Positions 10,101-21,140 are shown, counted from the stretch's first letter. The stretch: 64,000 nt of DNA from Neodiprion pinetum (GCF_021155775.2 NC_060232.1:19227922-19291921); one strand, 5' to 3'. The notes: a model not told the origin generated them from the letters alone. Made by a program: numbers and translations.

Positions 10101-10925
10101 GGTCGCGTTAGGATGGTTGTTGTCGGCTGGGAACAGAGCTGCGGTGACCGACCAAAGAAAGCAGTAAGAGTCGTTGTTTCTGATGTTTACTACAGCCTTC
10201 TTATCACTGATATGCTTAGGTAACGGGGTGTATGTGAAGACACCGCCTCGTAGGGGCACGTACTTGTTGATATTCACAGTCAAATTGATTATTTCAGTCA
10301 GCGACCAGCCTGAATCCTTTTCCTGGAAATCTTCCACCTTTTTCAACAAACGCTCCATCGCGTTTTCGATGAACCATTCGTTGATATCTGTTGTCTGGAG
10401 GATGATTTCATTTCTCGTATCAAAAAATTTGATCTCTTCCACCGTGTGATCACCTCTTCCAACTTCAAATTTACAAGCCAGGATAACGTTGGCTTTCAAG
10501 CTCCTGTCATTCTTCAAAGCGTTTTTTAGTCTCGTCACAGCCAGTACCTTTGCGTCTTCTAGAAATCTCTCTACATCTTTATGCTTTAAAACGACGATGG
10601 ATCCAGTTCGAATTCTCCCCTCGAAAGCTGATTCCAAATCTTCCCAGTGAACTTGATCGCTTCTTCTTACTTTCCGCGTACCTCCACTCGTTTTCTGAAG
10701 ACGTTTGAATTTTTCCGCGAGCGCTTTCAAGAGTCCAATCGTTGTGATAATTCTTATCTTCTCTCCAATCGATAAAGCCTTTCGCAAAATTCTGTTCAGA
10801 AGCCGAATATTTTGGCTTTCGAATCTTATCTATTTCTGAATCTCTGCTGTTGATGATGATTTGTCTAAGATTTTGTACGCCGATTCCATAATACCGATCA
10901 ATCTCAAACACTTTGCGGATCCCAT
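7185..10925 (-). pseudogene. Protein-primed DNA polymerase B, several frameshifts
   Basis: Minus-strand homology runs from a start at 10,925 (matched by the P3 start at 57,643) to a stop at 7185. In order it has an N-terminal domain with DSYCFLWSVTAALFP, a Cys/His cluster (CDRCLSNFNFERCLLKHRADC across about 9,700), exonuclease motifs (ADLECLL at about 9,570; NLSGYDSHFLIK at about 9,140), and palm motifs A (NVNNLYGAAMS), B (YKLMNNAVFGKTMEN) and C (YMDTDRLIY). Motif A has Asn where Asp is expected, and motif C ends DTDR. At least four breaks separate open pieces 9576-10787, 9207-9392, 8224-8898, 7802-8110 and 7350-7895. The enzyme would replicate the element using a terminal protein. This copy is inactive. 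Confidence 0.88.
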
Positions 10926-11039
10926 ATTGAGCTGTTTTCTCACGTATACGTGACAAGTTGTGACTTAATGATCGTTTGCAGTGATTAGCGTCCTTTTTAT
11001 AGGGCAGCTGTACGTATGTTTGTGTATGCGCGCGCACCT

Positions 11040-11175
11040 TTTAGCATTCTTAGAGCGATAGTAACCCAACACCGCTGATCCATGGCTCTGAATGTACCGC
11101 GGCTTTCGGTCGACCTTGCACTCTGGTCTTGACTAAACCCGTTTAAAAATCATCGTTGAGTTCACACGACAGTTA
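11040..11175 (-). repeat. P1 end-inner repeat, right copy
   Basis: The reverse complement matches 42,185-42,310 in P3 (blocks ACCAGAGTGCAAGGTCGACC and GTGTTGGGTTACTAT) and the first 66 bases of this window. Similarity fades near 11,175. It lies directly upstream of the PolB start. Confidence 0.75.
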
Positions 11176-11275
11176 CAAGCCAAAAAAAATGTCACGTGGT
11201 TGATATCAAACTGGCATCTGAGTAAGTGAAAAACAATGCTCAGAACCATTAATTTTGGAATGTCGTGTGGTTGAT

Positions 11276-11400
11276 AACGTTGGAAAGGAATGTGGGGGTG
11301 TTTGATATTACACATCAGCAGTCCTACCGTGGGAAAGGAATTTGGAGTGGTTAATGTTACACATTAGCAGTCCTATCGTGGGAAAAGAATGCGGGACGGT
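11276..11400. repeat. Tandem repeat, about 51-bp unit
   Basis: Three units start near 11,276, 11,327 and 11,378, each opening with CGTKGGAAAGGAAT and containing TTACACATYAGCAGTCCTA. The third is cut short. No gene overlaps. It lies between the P1 inner repeat and the predicted element end. Confidence 0.6.
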
Positions 11401-11454
11401 AAAAAAGTTCTCGCCCCCGCTGCACCCGTTGCCGTTGGCAGGTGAGCACTACAG

Positions 11455-11625
11455 ACTTTGACCTTCGGTCGGTAAGATTGTCGGTAAAACAGCACGGTTT
11501 TGACCTTCGACCGATAAGAATTGTTGGTGAAGCAGTGCGATTTTTACCGTCGACCGACACAACTGTCGGTAAGGTTGCACGGTTTTGACCTCAAGTCGGG
11601 GAGTATGTCGGTAAGTTTCGGTAAC
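11455..11625. repeat. Tandem repeat, about 43-bp unit, in P1 right TIR remnant
   Basis: About 3.5 units contain CGGTAAG...TGTCGGTAA...GACCTTCGAC variants. Similar GTCGGTAA-bearing arrays sit in the P3 TIRs (40,486-40,597; 60,772-60,860) and in the P2 remnant (about 38,560-38,770). This is why the region is taken as the right TIR of P1. Confidence 0.55.
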
Positions 11626-11828
11626 AGGAATCTGCGTGTAGAACCCCCATTGCTATACTACTCCTTCTCAGACAATTCATGCTACGTAAAAATAAACAGT
11701 AACATAATCTCAATCCGCAGCTTCACACACGAGAGATTTACGGCTCTTGTCTCATTTTGTGTACGTTGGCCCCCGGCTCAGTAGACGAAAACATCGCCGC
11801 GGGGCGATTTCACCGACCAATGAGATTA

Positions 11829-11935
11829 AATTATTTGTCGCATGCGCATTGACTGTATAGTTTCTAGATATCGTCCCGGTATAATTAGTCATGTCATTCA
11901 TAGGTGAACACAAAATGGCCCTGCTGCCGTGTCTG
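11829..11935 (-). repeat. Dispersed inverted repeat, copy a
   Basis: This is close to the reverse complement of 17,291-17,395; shared blocks include GGCCATTTTGTGTTCACCTA and CAGTCAATGCGCATG. It contains half of a stem (CGTCCCGGTATAAT). It looks like a MITE or a fragment of a longer element; nothing coding is seen here. The stretch 11,670-11,830 holds no recognised feature. Confidence 0.5.
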
Positions 11936-12127
11936 AGGCCGGTGAACATTATAAAAACAAAACATAGACAATTTTTTTAGGTTTGTGACATGGTAAGTCT
12001 ACCGTATTCGGATTGTTCCTCGAGACAGTTGAGGGATAGGACTATACGAAAAGTCAGTGCTACCAGCCCCCCTGATAAGCCGTATCAGTTGCTGCCGAAA
12101 AATAAGCGCGACACCCCGCACCCAGGT

Positions 12128-13858
12128 ATTTATCATCATCGACCTCCTCAAAAACCGAAGCTTATCTGAAAGATCATCAATTTTTGTGGAAGAAAAACCA
12201 CTGCTGCCTTTTCCAAACAGTGCCCAAAATGGCGGCAGCAGCGTTTGAAAGTCGCTCTCGGCGCAACCGAATTTGGCATTTAAATTCGGTTTTATCAGCA
12301 ATCGCCCGGTTCTTTTCGATTTGTATTATTGAAATACACCTGCCACTATCACGAATAATGAATTTCACGTATCGTTGATTGTTTAAACAATTGAAATGGC
12401 ATATTTTATGTGATATTTTATGATTTTTCAGCAGTTTTCATTGTGTTTTTTATACTTTCTTATGTCTTTCGTTACATTTCAATGTAAATTAGTTTTCTTT
12501 GGTGACAAAATATTAGGTATCATTGTTTTAACGAACAAGATTTTATAAATTATTCCAAAGTCGGGGATTTTTCAGCCGATTATTGGTCATTCATCATTTC
12601 TCGCGGCCCGTACGAATCTCTTCCGTTTTATATTTTTAAATAAAGACTACCTGAAATATGAAGATTTCTTGGCTATATATTTTAGCAGAAATCGAGTGTT
12701 CAACCCTCAATTGTAAAATTCCGGCTGTGTTATTGAAAACGATCGTTTGCTGAATGTTTTCGCATCTCTAAAGGATATCACGGATATGGAAAACGAAAAT
12801 ATAATCGATATGTTTCAAGAGTTCACGTCACAAATGTACTCAATGAAAAATTGTAAGCGCGTGGATGCTGCGAGATTCGAGGTTTTCCAAAAATTATACT
12901 CAGGAAACGAATTGAATGATGTTTTTTTGAAAAATTAAGAGGCTTCGACTCGAGCCTTATCCCGTCGTCTTACCGATCACTGAAACAAAAAATCTTACTT
13001 ACGATATACGTCACCAGTATGTTGCTGAATGCAACGTCTCCGAATTGCGTAACGTTCCGTTTCGATGAGTACGGTTGGAAGATGCACTAAAAGCTACAGC
13101 CCCTTTGGTTTACGGGTCAACCGACGCCCCTATACGTGTACGATATATGGTACTAGCTATGCTAACGATTCTGACGATGCTTTCGACACCCTTACTTTCG
13201 ATTCGGATGACGAAAAGTAGGGAAACAATAGTTTACTTCAGAAGAAGAATAACAATATTCAATTGAAAGTAATTGTTGAAAACTAGCAAAAGCATAGTTG
13301 ATAAGGGGAATGAGAAGTACGATAGTTCATAAGAAGAAAAAGAATTAAGTTCATAGGAAGAATAAGAATTTTCAATTCAGAATAGTTGTGATTAGTAGTT
13401 ATTTTTGACCTTATCTGGTGAACTTGTACACGTATACAACTTTGAATATTGTGAAACAAAATAAAAATTTAATGTGTGATCAAATTATTTGAAACACCAA
13501 TCTTTCTTCATTGCCCTCATCCAAATTTCAATACCATTCCATTTTATCCTGTACTATGTGTTTTATACGAATAAGCCATTGAAACTTTTCAGAATCATTC
13601 GTTTGAACAATCAATGATACGTAAAATTCATTGTTCGTGGTAGTGGCAGCTGTATTTCAATACTACAAATCGAAAAGAACCGGGCGATTGCTGATAAAAC
13701 CGAATTGAAACGCCAAATTCGGTTGCGCGGAGGGCGACTTTCAAACACTCCTGCCAACATTTTGTCCACTGTTTGGAAAAAGCAGCAGTGGTTTTGCTTC
13801 CACAAAAATTGATGATCTTACAGATGGGCTTTGGTTTTTTGAGGAGGTCGATGATGAT
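12128..13858. mobile_element. Foldback-type element with about 280-bp terminal inverted repeats
   Basis: Positions 12,128-12,408 reappear inverted at about 13,565-13,858 (shared blocks ATCATCGACCTCCTCAAAAA, GAACCGGGCGATTGCTGATA and the inner AATGAATTTACGTATC-like sequence). The arms are clearly diverged, with a few percent substitutions and small gaps. The roughly 1.15-kb centre has no intact gene. A short frame at 12,747-12,938 (MENENIIDMFQEFTSQMY...) and following broken frames resemble a degenerate transposon-associated protein, but too little remains to name. No target duplication could be fixed. Confidence 0.6.
12747..12938 (+). pseudogene. Degenerate element-associated ORF fragment
   Basis: A 63-aa frame lies in the centre of the foldback element. 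The sequence after its stop, read in another frame up to about 13,080, keeps a protein-like run (PSSYRSLKQKILLTIYV...YGWK). This pattern recalls C-terminal parts of unnamed transposon proteins in insects, but the evidence is weak. No catalytic residues can be identified. Confidence 0.25.
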
Positions 13859-14094
13859 GAACACAAGGTCAGGTGCTGTCCGGATGTTGGTAAATGTATG
13901 ACGCCAAAGATCATGGTTCACAGTAATATGGGATTGACAAATTGTTTATTACGAAACAAATCAGGTTACAAAAAGTTCGGATGAAATGGTAGAAATGCGG
14001 AAGGCGGGGAAAAAGACGAAGCTAGTTAGTAGATACGTATGCGCGAACAGCGTAGTCCCCAAACGCTAAAGAGCAAGTTTTTGTACAGAATTAT

Positions 14095-14340
14095 CTAATG
14101 TCTATTTTTTGTCCACCATATTTGATCAACTCTTATGAGTTTCCCATACCGAAACTTATATTTGTAATTAGAGACCCCTAAAACCCCTGAGAGAAAATTT
14201 TTGGGCAGAATCATGTAATATTGATTTTTGTCCACCATATTGGATCCGCCATTTTGTATTTTATGAAAACTGATCTCAAATTCGTAATCAGGGAACCCCA
14301 AAAACCCTTAGAACAAAGTTTTTGCACCAAATAACGTTTT
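14095..14340. repeat. Two diverged units of a 120-bp dispersed repeat
   Basis: The blocks TTTTTGTCCACCATATT and GTAATTAGAGACCCC / GTAATCAGGGAACCCC recur about 125 bp apart. They match the arrays at 30,830-31,490 and 32,110-33,085 (CGCCATATTGGATCCGCCAT, CGTAATCAGCGACCC). No gene is here. The flanking stretches 13,860-14,095 and 14,400-14,870 hold nothing recognised. Confidence 0.6.
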
Positions 14341-15151
14341 TTCAATGATTTCATCCGCCATCTTGAAGCCACCAATTTTAATTTTCAAAAATTCCATAAT
14401 TTTTGAAATTCAAACACTGAATCAAGGTTATATCCAAAGTTAAACCCAAGAGATAACAATTAGCTCGAGAAATCAAGCAAGAAACCATTATTTAATTTTT
14501 ACGTCAATTCTCACCCTTTCCGAGCCGCTTTTGAAAATAATTGATAAAAAAAAATTCCTAACCAATATTTTTTTAAAGTGAAGATGAAAATTCCACGATT
14601 TTTGCAAAAAAGAGTCTGATTTGAGTATTATAAAGATTCGATATAAATAGTTTTTCCAAAAAACTACATCGAAATTTCGCTGTTTTTTTTTTTTTAATTG
14701 CAAATTTTCCATAGAAAATCTAATTTCCATGGCTTCTTACCTCGATGTTTTGAAAGAAACCCCTGGAAAATAGTCGGGTACCAATTTTTATTAAAATCCC
14801 ATTGTCCTAGCGTTGTTAGCAATCGGTCAAACATGACTATATGAAAAGTGTCATTTCGGATGTTAATGGGTTAATTAAGAAGGCAGAAAAACTTATGCTG
14901 CCAGCTATTTGTCGGAACCTGGCCTCGGCAGGAGGTTGTGAAGTTGTTTTTGGATAAGTGACACACAGTACAGGAACGACTCTGAAGGCATCTCAAAAAA
15001 ATATTATTCATCTATGAATTTTCTCTCATTTTTTTCGATAAATGATTTTACAAAAACATTATAAAAATATTGATAGGTATAAAAATATTTATAAGTATGG
15101 AAATACTGATTTAAACAATTGACAAACAGGAATCATTAATGAAATATCAAG

Positions 15152-16480
15152 TCACGCTAAATCTTCTTCTTCAGAATCCTCAATATCGCTTATCTGGTTT
15201 CTGGTCATTTCCTCGGGATCATCTACTTTCTCGGCATCGTCATTTTGGAAGTTAGAGTCTGTAAAATCCGTCAATATGTTAGGAACTGTACACTCCCCGG
15301 TTATCAAATCGGAAACATCAATTTTTTCTGATAACGCTTTTTTTTCTATTGTTCGAATTGACCTACGCAAAATGAGTGCTGCTTTTTGTACGACGTCTTT
15401 GTCTTGGAAAATTTCAAAATCGATATGTTGAAGTGCAACGCCTGCATAAGGTTTCACTATTCTCCGCTTCTTCATCTCTATAACAGCTATTGCTTTCGGA
15501 TATTTTTTCAACAATCTCTCTTCCAAATACCGTGTAGAGAATGTCTGTGATTATTTTTTAACAGCGTCCATATCCTGAGTGAGATTTTCAACATTCATGT
15601 TCCGAAGAAAGTCTAGAAAATACATGTTGTTGTTCCGAACTATATTTTCTTCGACAAATGAACAAACGTCTTCAAATGCTGCACTACCTGTTTCTCGTGT
15701 CTTGTGCCAATCAGACTTCTCTTTTCTGCGCAGTTATTTGCGATCTGAATCGATTGTTGAATACAACAATGCAAATTACGTGATATAAAATCGGGTGTCC
15801 TTGCGATAATCTTCTGTCAATTTCCTGCAGTAAACTTTGGTTATTGCACTCTGTAGCCTGGGACTTTATATTTTCAATAGCACTTTCCGTGCTACACCTA
15901 TGTAAATTTTTCCAACGACCTTTTAACTTTTTGCGTTCGGTGTTGCAGAAAATACATGTTTTTTTATGATCCATTTCCACATCCTCAGCCGGATCGTCGT
16001 CAAGGTCTTCTGATGCGACAATTGAGTCATCACACATTGATTCCCCGGATTCTTCTACCGTAGGCTTGGAGACTACTTTTGTTTCAATGTTTTCACTGAA
16101 ATACAATTCTCACGTCAATAAAACTAATAAATATGGAAGATAATGTTTCATTTTATCTATTGAAATCACAAGATCGTAAATCAACGCCTTAAAACTTGTA
16201 CTCAAATAACTGAGAGAATAATAAATTGAGTAATTATTCATGCTTACTTTGAAACCGCAGATTTCGAAGGCTCTGATAACGGTTGCTGTTCACTTCCAGA
16301 GTTACCAGATTAGTTACCAGATTGTTTATATTTGGCTTTCAATGAACTGAAATTGCTCAAACACTTTGAATGGTAACCATCAATGTCACTTAAAGTTGGT
16401 GGCAATTGTACGTTGCTCCATTGGAATTTATATGCTTTACGAATTCTCAAAATTTCAGCACATTTATTAAAACGTTCTTG
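15152..16480 (-). pseudogene. N-terminal half of an unnamed transposon protein, with intron
   Basis: The upstream exon (about 16,480-16,248) reads a Cys/His module (CAEILRIRKAYKFQWSNV...GYHSKCLSNF). A 152-bp intron follows (16,247-16,096) with GTAAGC donor and TTTCAG acceptor. The next exon has a CIFCN...HRC...YHVIC pattern, then a frameshift near 15,720, a run containing FLDFLRNMNVENL, a stop near 15,551, and a last open piece (15,526-15,152) ending in an acidic tail (DIEDSEEEDLA). A stop also lies in the first exon near 16,310. This layout recurs in insect transposon-linked proteins, but the family name is not known to me. It is inactive. Confidence 0.55.
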
Positions 16481-16618
16481 TGTGAAAGAAAGTATTTTTA
16501 ATCATTTTTTTTTTTTAAACGCACATTGGCTTCAGTGTAACCATCGCAGAAACTGATTTAGCCGTCCGTACTCCAGCAGAGCAAGAAGCGAACTGAATAA
16601 AGAACAATACGCATCCTG

Positions 16619-16718
16619 CCGTCCTGGCCTAGCGATGCAAGATGGCTCTCTTCTCGCCTACTCTCTCCCTACGGCGTTCCTAGGGAGTGAGCGAGCGAGA
16701 AGAGAGCCGTCCTGGCCT
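16619..16718. repeat. Small palindrome flanked by an 11-bp direct repeat
   Basis: CCGTCCTGGCC occurs at about 16,619 and 16,708. Between them GGCTCTCTTCTCGC (16,642-16,655) pairs with GCGAGAAGAGAGCC (about 16,695-16,708). It looks like a tiny foldback insertion with a target duplication inside the 14,871-16,808 element. Confidence 0.4.
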
Positions 16719-16809
16719 CGTCCTTTTTTTTCTATATATACTGCCGAGGCCAGATTCCGACAAATAGCTGGCAGCATAAGTTTTTCGGCCTTCTTAATTA
16801 ATAAACTAC

Positions 16810-18014
16810 CGTTAAAAAAAATTCAGCTTTTATCATTTCAGCCAATTTTTTTTTTTTTTCACATCATTAGGTCCATGACAGGAGTACATCGTTCAACGAT
16901 ACAGGTGGCGGGAGGTGATTTTTTTCCTAACTGATATGTCATTGAACGATAGGTGAAGTTTCAGCTTTTATCATGTTTGTCATTTACTCGTTTTTTTAAT
17001 AACATTGATAAGCTGCTGATAAGCGTTGTCCCGCTGGTGCGCCGGCAGGAGTTGATTTTATATCAAGAAGGCGTTAATATGACACGAAAGTAATGAAATT
17101 ATTCTTTATCAAATGTGTCACAAAAAAATGTAGCTGGCTCCCGAACTATTGGCTCTCAGCTAGCGAGGTTAGGCCCAGACACTCGAAAGTTACTGTAAAG
17201 GACGATAGTTGTAAAAAGACAGAAATGTAGAAAAGGAAATATTGTGAGAAATTCTTCGCCGGCTTTCTGGTGGTGGATGTCCACCACACACGGCCATTTT
17301 GTGTTCACCTACGAATGACATGAGGAATTATACCGGGACAATCTGTAGAAACTATACAGTCAATGCGCATGTGCCAAATAATTCAATCTAATTTTAGTAT
17401 TGACAATATAATTTCTAGAGATTGTCCCGGTATATAATACATGAACTCTGGGAGACCCATCATGACAGGTTTAATGTCGTGGGCTCGAGGTAATTCCCGA
17501 GGTCTAGCGAAATAACGATTTCGAGGCGTGTTGATCACGCCAGGTGACCAACAGAATCTCGCGATATCTTTTGTAAGATCCAGTTTTTCCGCTGACATCG
17601 CAGGCCGCCGAATTATTGTCTACAGAGTAAGTTCTCGGTCATTTCTCCGAGTTACCGAGGTACAAGAAAAATCCACGTCACATATATATAAGGTGTACAA
17701 TAAAGACGCATACTTAATATACATACGGATTGCAAAATAAAGACATATTTATTTGAAAAAATTATATTCATTCAATTGTAGAGAATTGTAAAATCTCTAT
17801 TAAAATGAAACTACATCTCGGGTACTATATCACATCAACAGTATTAAAGTTTATTACGATCGAGAGGCACTCTTCTTTCTAATTCTAAATTGACAAGGTA
17901 CACACGTATTTAAGCTTGGTAACCGCGTTAATTGTCAGTGCTCGAAGTGAACTCCTCGAGGCGTCGCCAGATCATGCCGCACTAACGCTGCTATCTCCAC
18001 GCTGCCTTAGATCC
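16810..18014. other. Non-coding stretch with an inverted repeat and LTR-like signals
   Basis: No gene is supported here. Positions 17,291-17,395 are the inverted partner of 11,829-11,935. An internal stem pairs about 17,329-17,353 with about 17,413-17,438 (ATTATACCGGGACAATCT and its complement). A TATATATAAGG (about 17,681) followed by AATAAA (about 17,699) resembles the end of an LTR, but no second LTR, primer site or target duplication was found. The rest is unannotated. Confidence 0.35.
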
Positions 18015-18181
18015 TAACTGTCAGAACCTAACCATTTGCTGCACACAAAATTTCCACGCTTCTTGAGGATCTTCTCCACGACATAGATGTCCGGATATTC
18101 AACCTTGAGGAGTTCCCATTCGTAGAAACCGTCAGCGAATGGGTTTATTTTAATAGTCTTTGAGCTTGTACGTCACAGGAA
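18015..18181 (-). pseudogene. P2 integrase, chromodomain end fragment
   Basis: The minus-strand sequence matches 6,795-6,955 of P1 (CATTCCGGATATC region; blocks GACATAGATGTCCGGATATTC and TTTGAGCTTGTACGTCACAGG on plus). It stops exactly where the tnp2-like element begins; the rest of the gene resumes at 23,713. Confidence 0.75.
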
Positions 18182-18839
18182 ACCCAGGTAGCATTTCATG
18201 CGCCGTCAGATCATGCAAGATCTTGATCGGCAGCGCCATACGGCAGAATAATGCATGATTGGTGTATGGCGACGCAAAACAAGCGAGCAAACAGCAAAGC
18301 TGTAAGGGACTGTCTAACAGCGCTTGCTGCAGCATTCATGCGACGTCTGCCGGAATTCTGTTCTTCGTACTTCGCAACCTTCCCGCACGTGCGCGCAGGA
18401 TGCTTATACCCTATATATTACATACAATAATAGCGGGAACCGGGGAAGCTTGGGCATCCCAGTAAAACGTGTAAAGATATTGTCGACGACATTTTATCAG
18501 CCGTAAGACGTACACGCGGTGCTGGAAGGAAAACAAAAAGAAACACAATACTTCATTTCACAGATTAAGTGTCGTTTCAAATTATCTTTCAAAATTAATG
18601 CACATATGGAGACCTGCATGTCGGGTTCAAATGTTGACATATAATACAATATTACCTATATTAGCTCACTTTTTAAGTTAAACTTTTGGCCATTGCTATT
18701 ACTTTTACGTACGAAAGTGATATTTCGTCAAATTTCAAGTCCCGTAATTCTCAAAGATTTGTATTTGTTGCCTCTACTATAACTATATATGCAATATTAT
18801 TAATAATTTCTGTAGCTTGTCTATATACATGCCTGAATC

Positions 18840-20969
18840 ATGATTAGGCTGAAACGAAACCCCTTTAGTCAACTCACACAAAGGCAACGGCGTAATCGTT
18901 TAAATGACCGTAGAATGGCGAGGCATGCCGATGCTAATCCTTATTTACGTTGCAATATCGTCAATAATGATAGTTCTGAGGAAATATCTTTGAATAATGG
19001 AAACGTCGTAGCATCTATTTTACCAAATGACAGTCCTCCTCACGAACCGCAAAGTTCGGTTACTTGGAATAACTTAGCTCACGAGGCGAAAGATAATTCT
19101 TCCGAATATGAGTGTTCAGATTCAGATGCTATCTGTGAAGACGATAGTAACAGTCAGTCTATGGGTGAAGAAGGCAGTATTCGATTAAAAAATTGCTTTC
19201 GAACACAGTTAGCTGATTGTTTTATTGAGAATAACATCAACAATGTCCAGGCGAACTCAATACTTACAGTTCTCAGATCACATCGCTGTTTGGCCTCTCT
19301 TCCACAAGATGTAAGAACATTGATTGGGACTTGCAATCGTCGCGTTGAATTGATTGATGTTGAACCCGGAAAATATTGGCATGTAGGTTTTGTTGCTGGA
19401 ATTTTAAAAGAACTGTCGAAACACACATATGCCATACCTAATATCTTAGAAATCGATGTTAGTACTGATGGAGCTGCTGGTGCAAAAGACGGTTCAACTC
19501 AGTATTGGCCTATCCAGTTCCGAATAATAAATATTCCTGATAGCTCTATACTTATCGCAGGTGTCTATTATGGGAAGGGTAAGCCAAGAGACCCGAACAA
19601 TTTCTTTAAAATGTTCACAAATGAAGTCCAAGAGGTTTTCGCCAGCGGTGGTATCCATTTCAAGAATCATTTAGTAAAAATAAAATTCAGATGCTTCATA
19701 GCTGATGCTCCGGCTAGAGGTTTTATATTAAACCATAAAGGACACATGTCTTCAAAACCGTGCTCTAAATGCAAAGTTATAGGCTCAAGGTTCGAAGGTA
19801 GAATGATATTCCGAGGTACTGACCACCGTTTGCGAGCTGACATAGAATACGACCAGGAACTTGAAGAGGATCACCACAAGGAGGGAGGCAGCCCTCTCAC
19901 TCTTCTTAGAATAGGTAGGGTAACAGGTGTACCATATGATGAAATGCACCTTGCATTCTTAGGGGTAATGAAGAAACTGATCGAAGCAGGGGTTGACGGT
20001 AAGTTTTCTCGTGCTGCAAAGTGGTCAGGCCGACAAATCAGTGTAATATCTTCACGTCTAAAAGATATTGGAAAACTATGTCCACGAGAGTTCTCACGTC
20101 CTCCTAGGCCAATTTCTGAATTCAAACGCTACAAAGCAACTGAGTTTCGCCAGTTCCTCTTGTATACTGGCCCTGTCGTGCTATATGGTGTATTAGAACC
20201 TGACTACTACCTACACTTCCTGCTTCTTCATATAGCTATTCGCATACTTTCAACTTCGTCCGCATCACCTGAAGATCTTTTATTCGCAGAATATGCTTTG
20301 AAATTGTTCGTCACATCTGCAGAAGACTTATATGGCCCAGCATTTCTGAGTTACAATGTACATGGTCTGTTGCATCTGGTTGACGATTACCGACGATTTG
20401 GTGTTCTAGATTCATTTTCCGCTTTTCCATATGAAAATAACATGCCTATCTTTCGTAAATATGTAAGGAACCAACATTGTCCTCTTCAGCAATTTGCTCG
20501 GCGACTGATGGAGCGTGATTGTTATACAACATTTAATAAAGTATCCCACAGCCATGAAAACAGATTATTAGGACTGCACAACGCTGGACCCCTTCCTGAG
20601 AATTGCGATGCAAGTGCCAGGCAATTCGCTAAATTGAAATCTGGCAAAAAAATTTTCAGTATTAATGACGGTAACAACACTGTTATGCTTAAAGATGGAT
20701 CTCTTTGTGAGATTTGTAACATTCTAGATATAGGTGGTCATCAGGTTCTCGTAGCTAGGAAGTTTAATACTGTACAAAATTTATACAATGTTGGCAGATC
20801 ATCATCGTCCGTAGGAATTTTCAAATGTACTAATGTCTCGAGTGATATTGAATTAGTGGCAGTGTCAGACGTCGCAGCAAAATGTTATCGTATGCCGCTT
20901 TGGTCTGGTACTGGCACAAATTCAAATAGAGTTGTGGTTGTAATTATGACCCTGTTGCATCATGCTTGA
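18840..20969 (+). CDS. tnp2-like (CMC/EnSpm-type) transposase, intact 709 aa
   Basis: This open frame starts MIRLKRNPF. The N-terminus is acidic and low-complexity. The conserved core begins near residue 200 with LEIDVSTDGAA...STQYWPIQF (first Asp). It continues IKFRCFIADAPARGFILNHKGHMSSKPCSKC (Asp plus zinc-binding Cys pairs) and YDEMHLAFLGVMKKLI (DxMH block), then SYNVHGLLHLVDDYRRFG and FPYENNMPIFRKYVR (Glu). These blocks are those of insect proteins related to the tnp2 transposase family. It should cut and paste the element via its ACCCAGGTAGCA ends. No stop or frameshift was seen, so it may be recent. The exact superfamily name is a recalled assignment. Confidence 0.8.
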   Translation: MIRLKRNPFSQLTQRQRRNRLNDRRMARHADANPYLRCNIVNNDSSEEISLNNGNVVASILPNDSPPHEPQSSVTWNNLAHEAKDNSSEYECSDSDAICEDDSNSQSMGEEGSIRLKNCFRTQLADCFIENNINNVQANSILTVLRSHRCLASLPQDVRTLIGTCNRRVELIDVEPGKYWHVGFVAGILKELSKHTYAIPNILEIDVSTDGAAGAKDGSTQYWPIQFRIINIPDSSILIAGVYYGKGKPRDPNNFFKMFTNEVQEVFASGGIHFKNHLVKIKFRCFIADAPARGFILNHKGHMSSKPCSKCKVIGSRFEGRMIFRGTDHRLRADIEYDQELEEDHHKEGGSPLTLLRIGRVTGVPYDEMHLAFLGVMKKLIEAGVDGKFSRAAKWSGRQISVISSRLKDIGKLCPREFSRPPRPISEFKRYKATEFRQFLLYTGPVVLYGVLEPDYYLHFLLLHIAIRILSTSSASPEDLLFAEYALKLFVTSAEDLYGPAFLSYNVHGLLHLVDDYRRFGVLDSFSAFPYENNMPIFRKYVRNQHCPLQQFARRLMERDCYTTFNKVSHSHENRLLGLHNAGPLPENCDASARQFAKLKSGKKIFSINDGNNTVMLKDGSLCEICNILDIGGHQVLVARKFNTVQNLYNVGRSSSSVGIFKCTNVSSDIELVAVSDVAAKCYRMPLWSGTGTNSNRVVVVIMTLLHHA

Positions 20970-21140
20970 GTTTTTTCGGAAGATTTTCCAAGTATTTCTA
21001 CTTTCCTATCCTAGATTATTATGTAAATTTCTTTCTTTCTTCGCAGTATAATTTTTCTTTTGTTTCATGTGTTCAATAACTGTGCAGTAAAATGCAGAAG
21101 AAATCAATAACACTGAGCAGCCAAGGACGCATTATTCAAA

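Larger units (their letters stand above)
1..11662. mobile_element. Polinton/Maverick copy P1 (left end outside window)
   Basis: Ten Polinton-type genes lie in a fixed order: five on the minus strand (198-aa protein, major capsid, penton, protease, PLA2), four on the plus strand (ATPase, DUF8207-like, fibre-like, integrase) and PolB on the minus strand. Positions 1-66 recur inverted at about 11,040-11,107, showing end repeats. The right end is placed at 11,662, where the sequence ends in ...TATACTACT. P3, whose ends are proven by a target duplication, ends in ...TATACACTACT. The region just inside (11,455-11,625) carries tandem repeats like those in the P3 TIR. The left end is cut by the window, so the target duplication cannot be checked; CCTTCT at 11,663-11,668 is the candidate right copy. 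Confidence 0.85.
14871..16808 (-). mobile_element. DNA transposon with about 60-bp TIRs and an internally deleted gene
   Basis: The sequence at 14,875-14,934 (TTAAGAAGGC...CTGGCCTCGGCAG) is repeated inverted at 16,741-16,800 with only a few mismatches. Both outer edges carry the palindrome TTAATTAA, so a TTAA-type duplication is possible. Between the ends lies a minus-strand, intron-containing gene fragment (15,152-16,480). No DDE catalytic domain is visible, so this copy is non-autonomous. The superfamily is unassigned. Confidence 0.65.

Noticed and set aside
17111..17830. A complete solo LTR from TATA and AATAAA signals
   Set aside because: No second copy, TG...CA borders or target duplication could be set.
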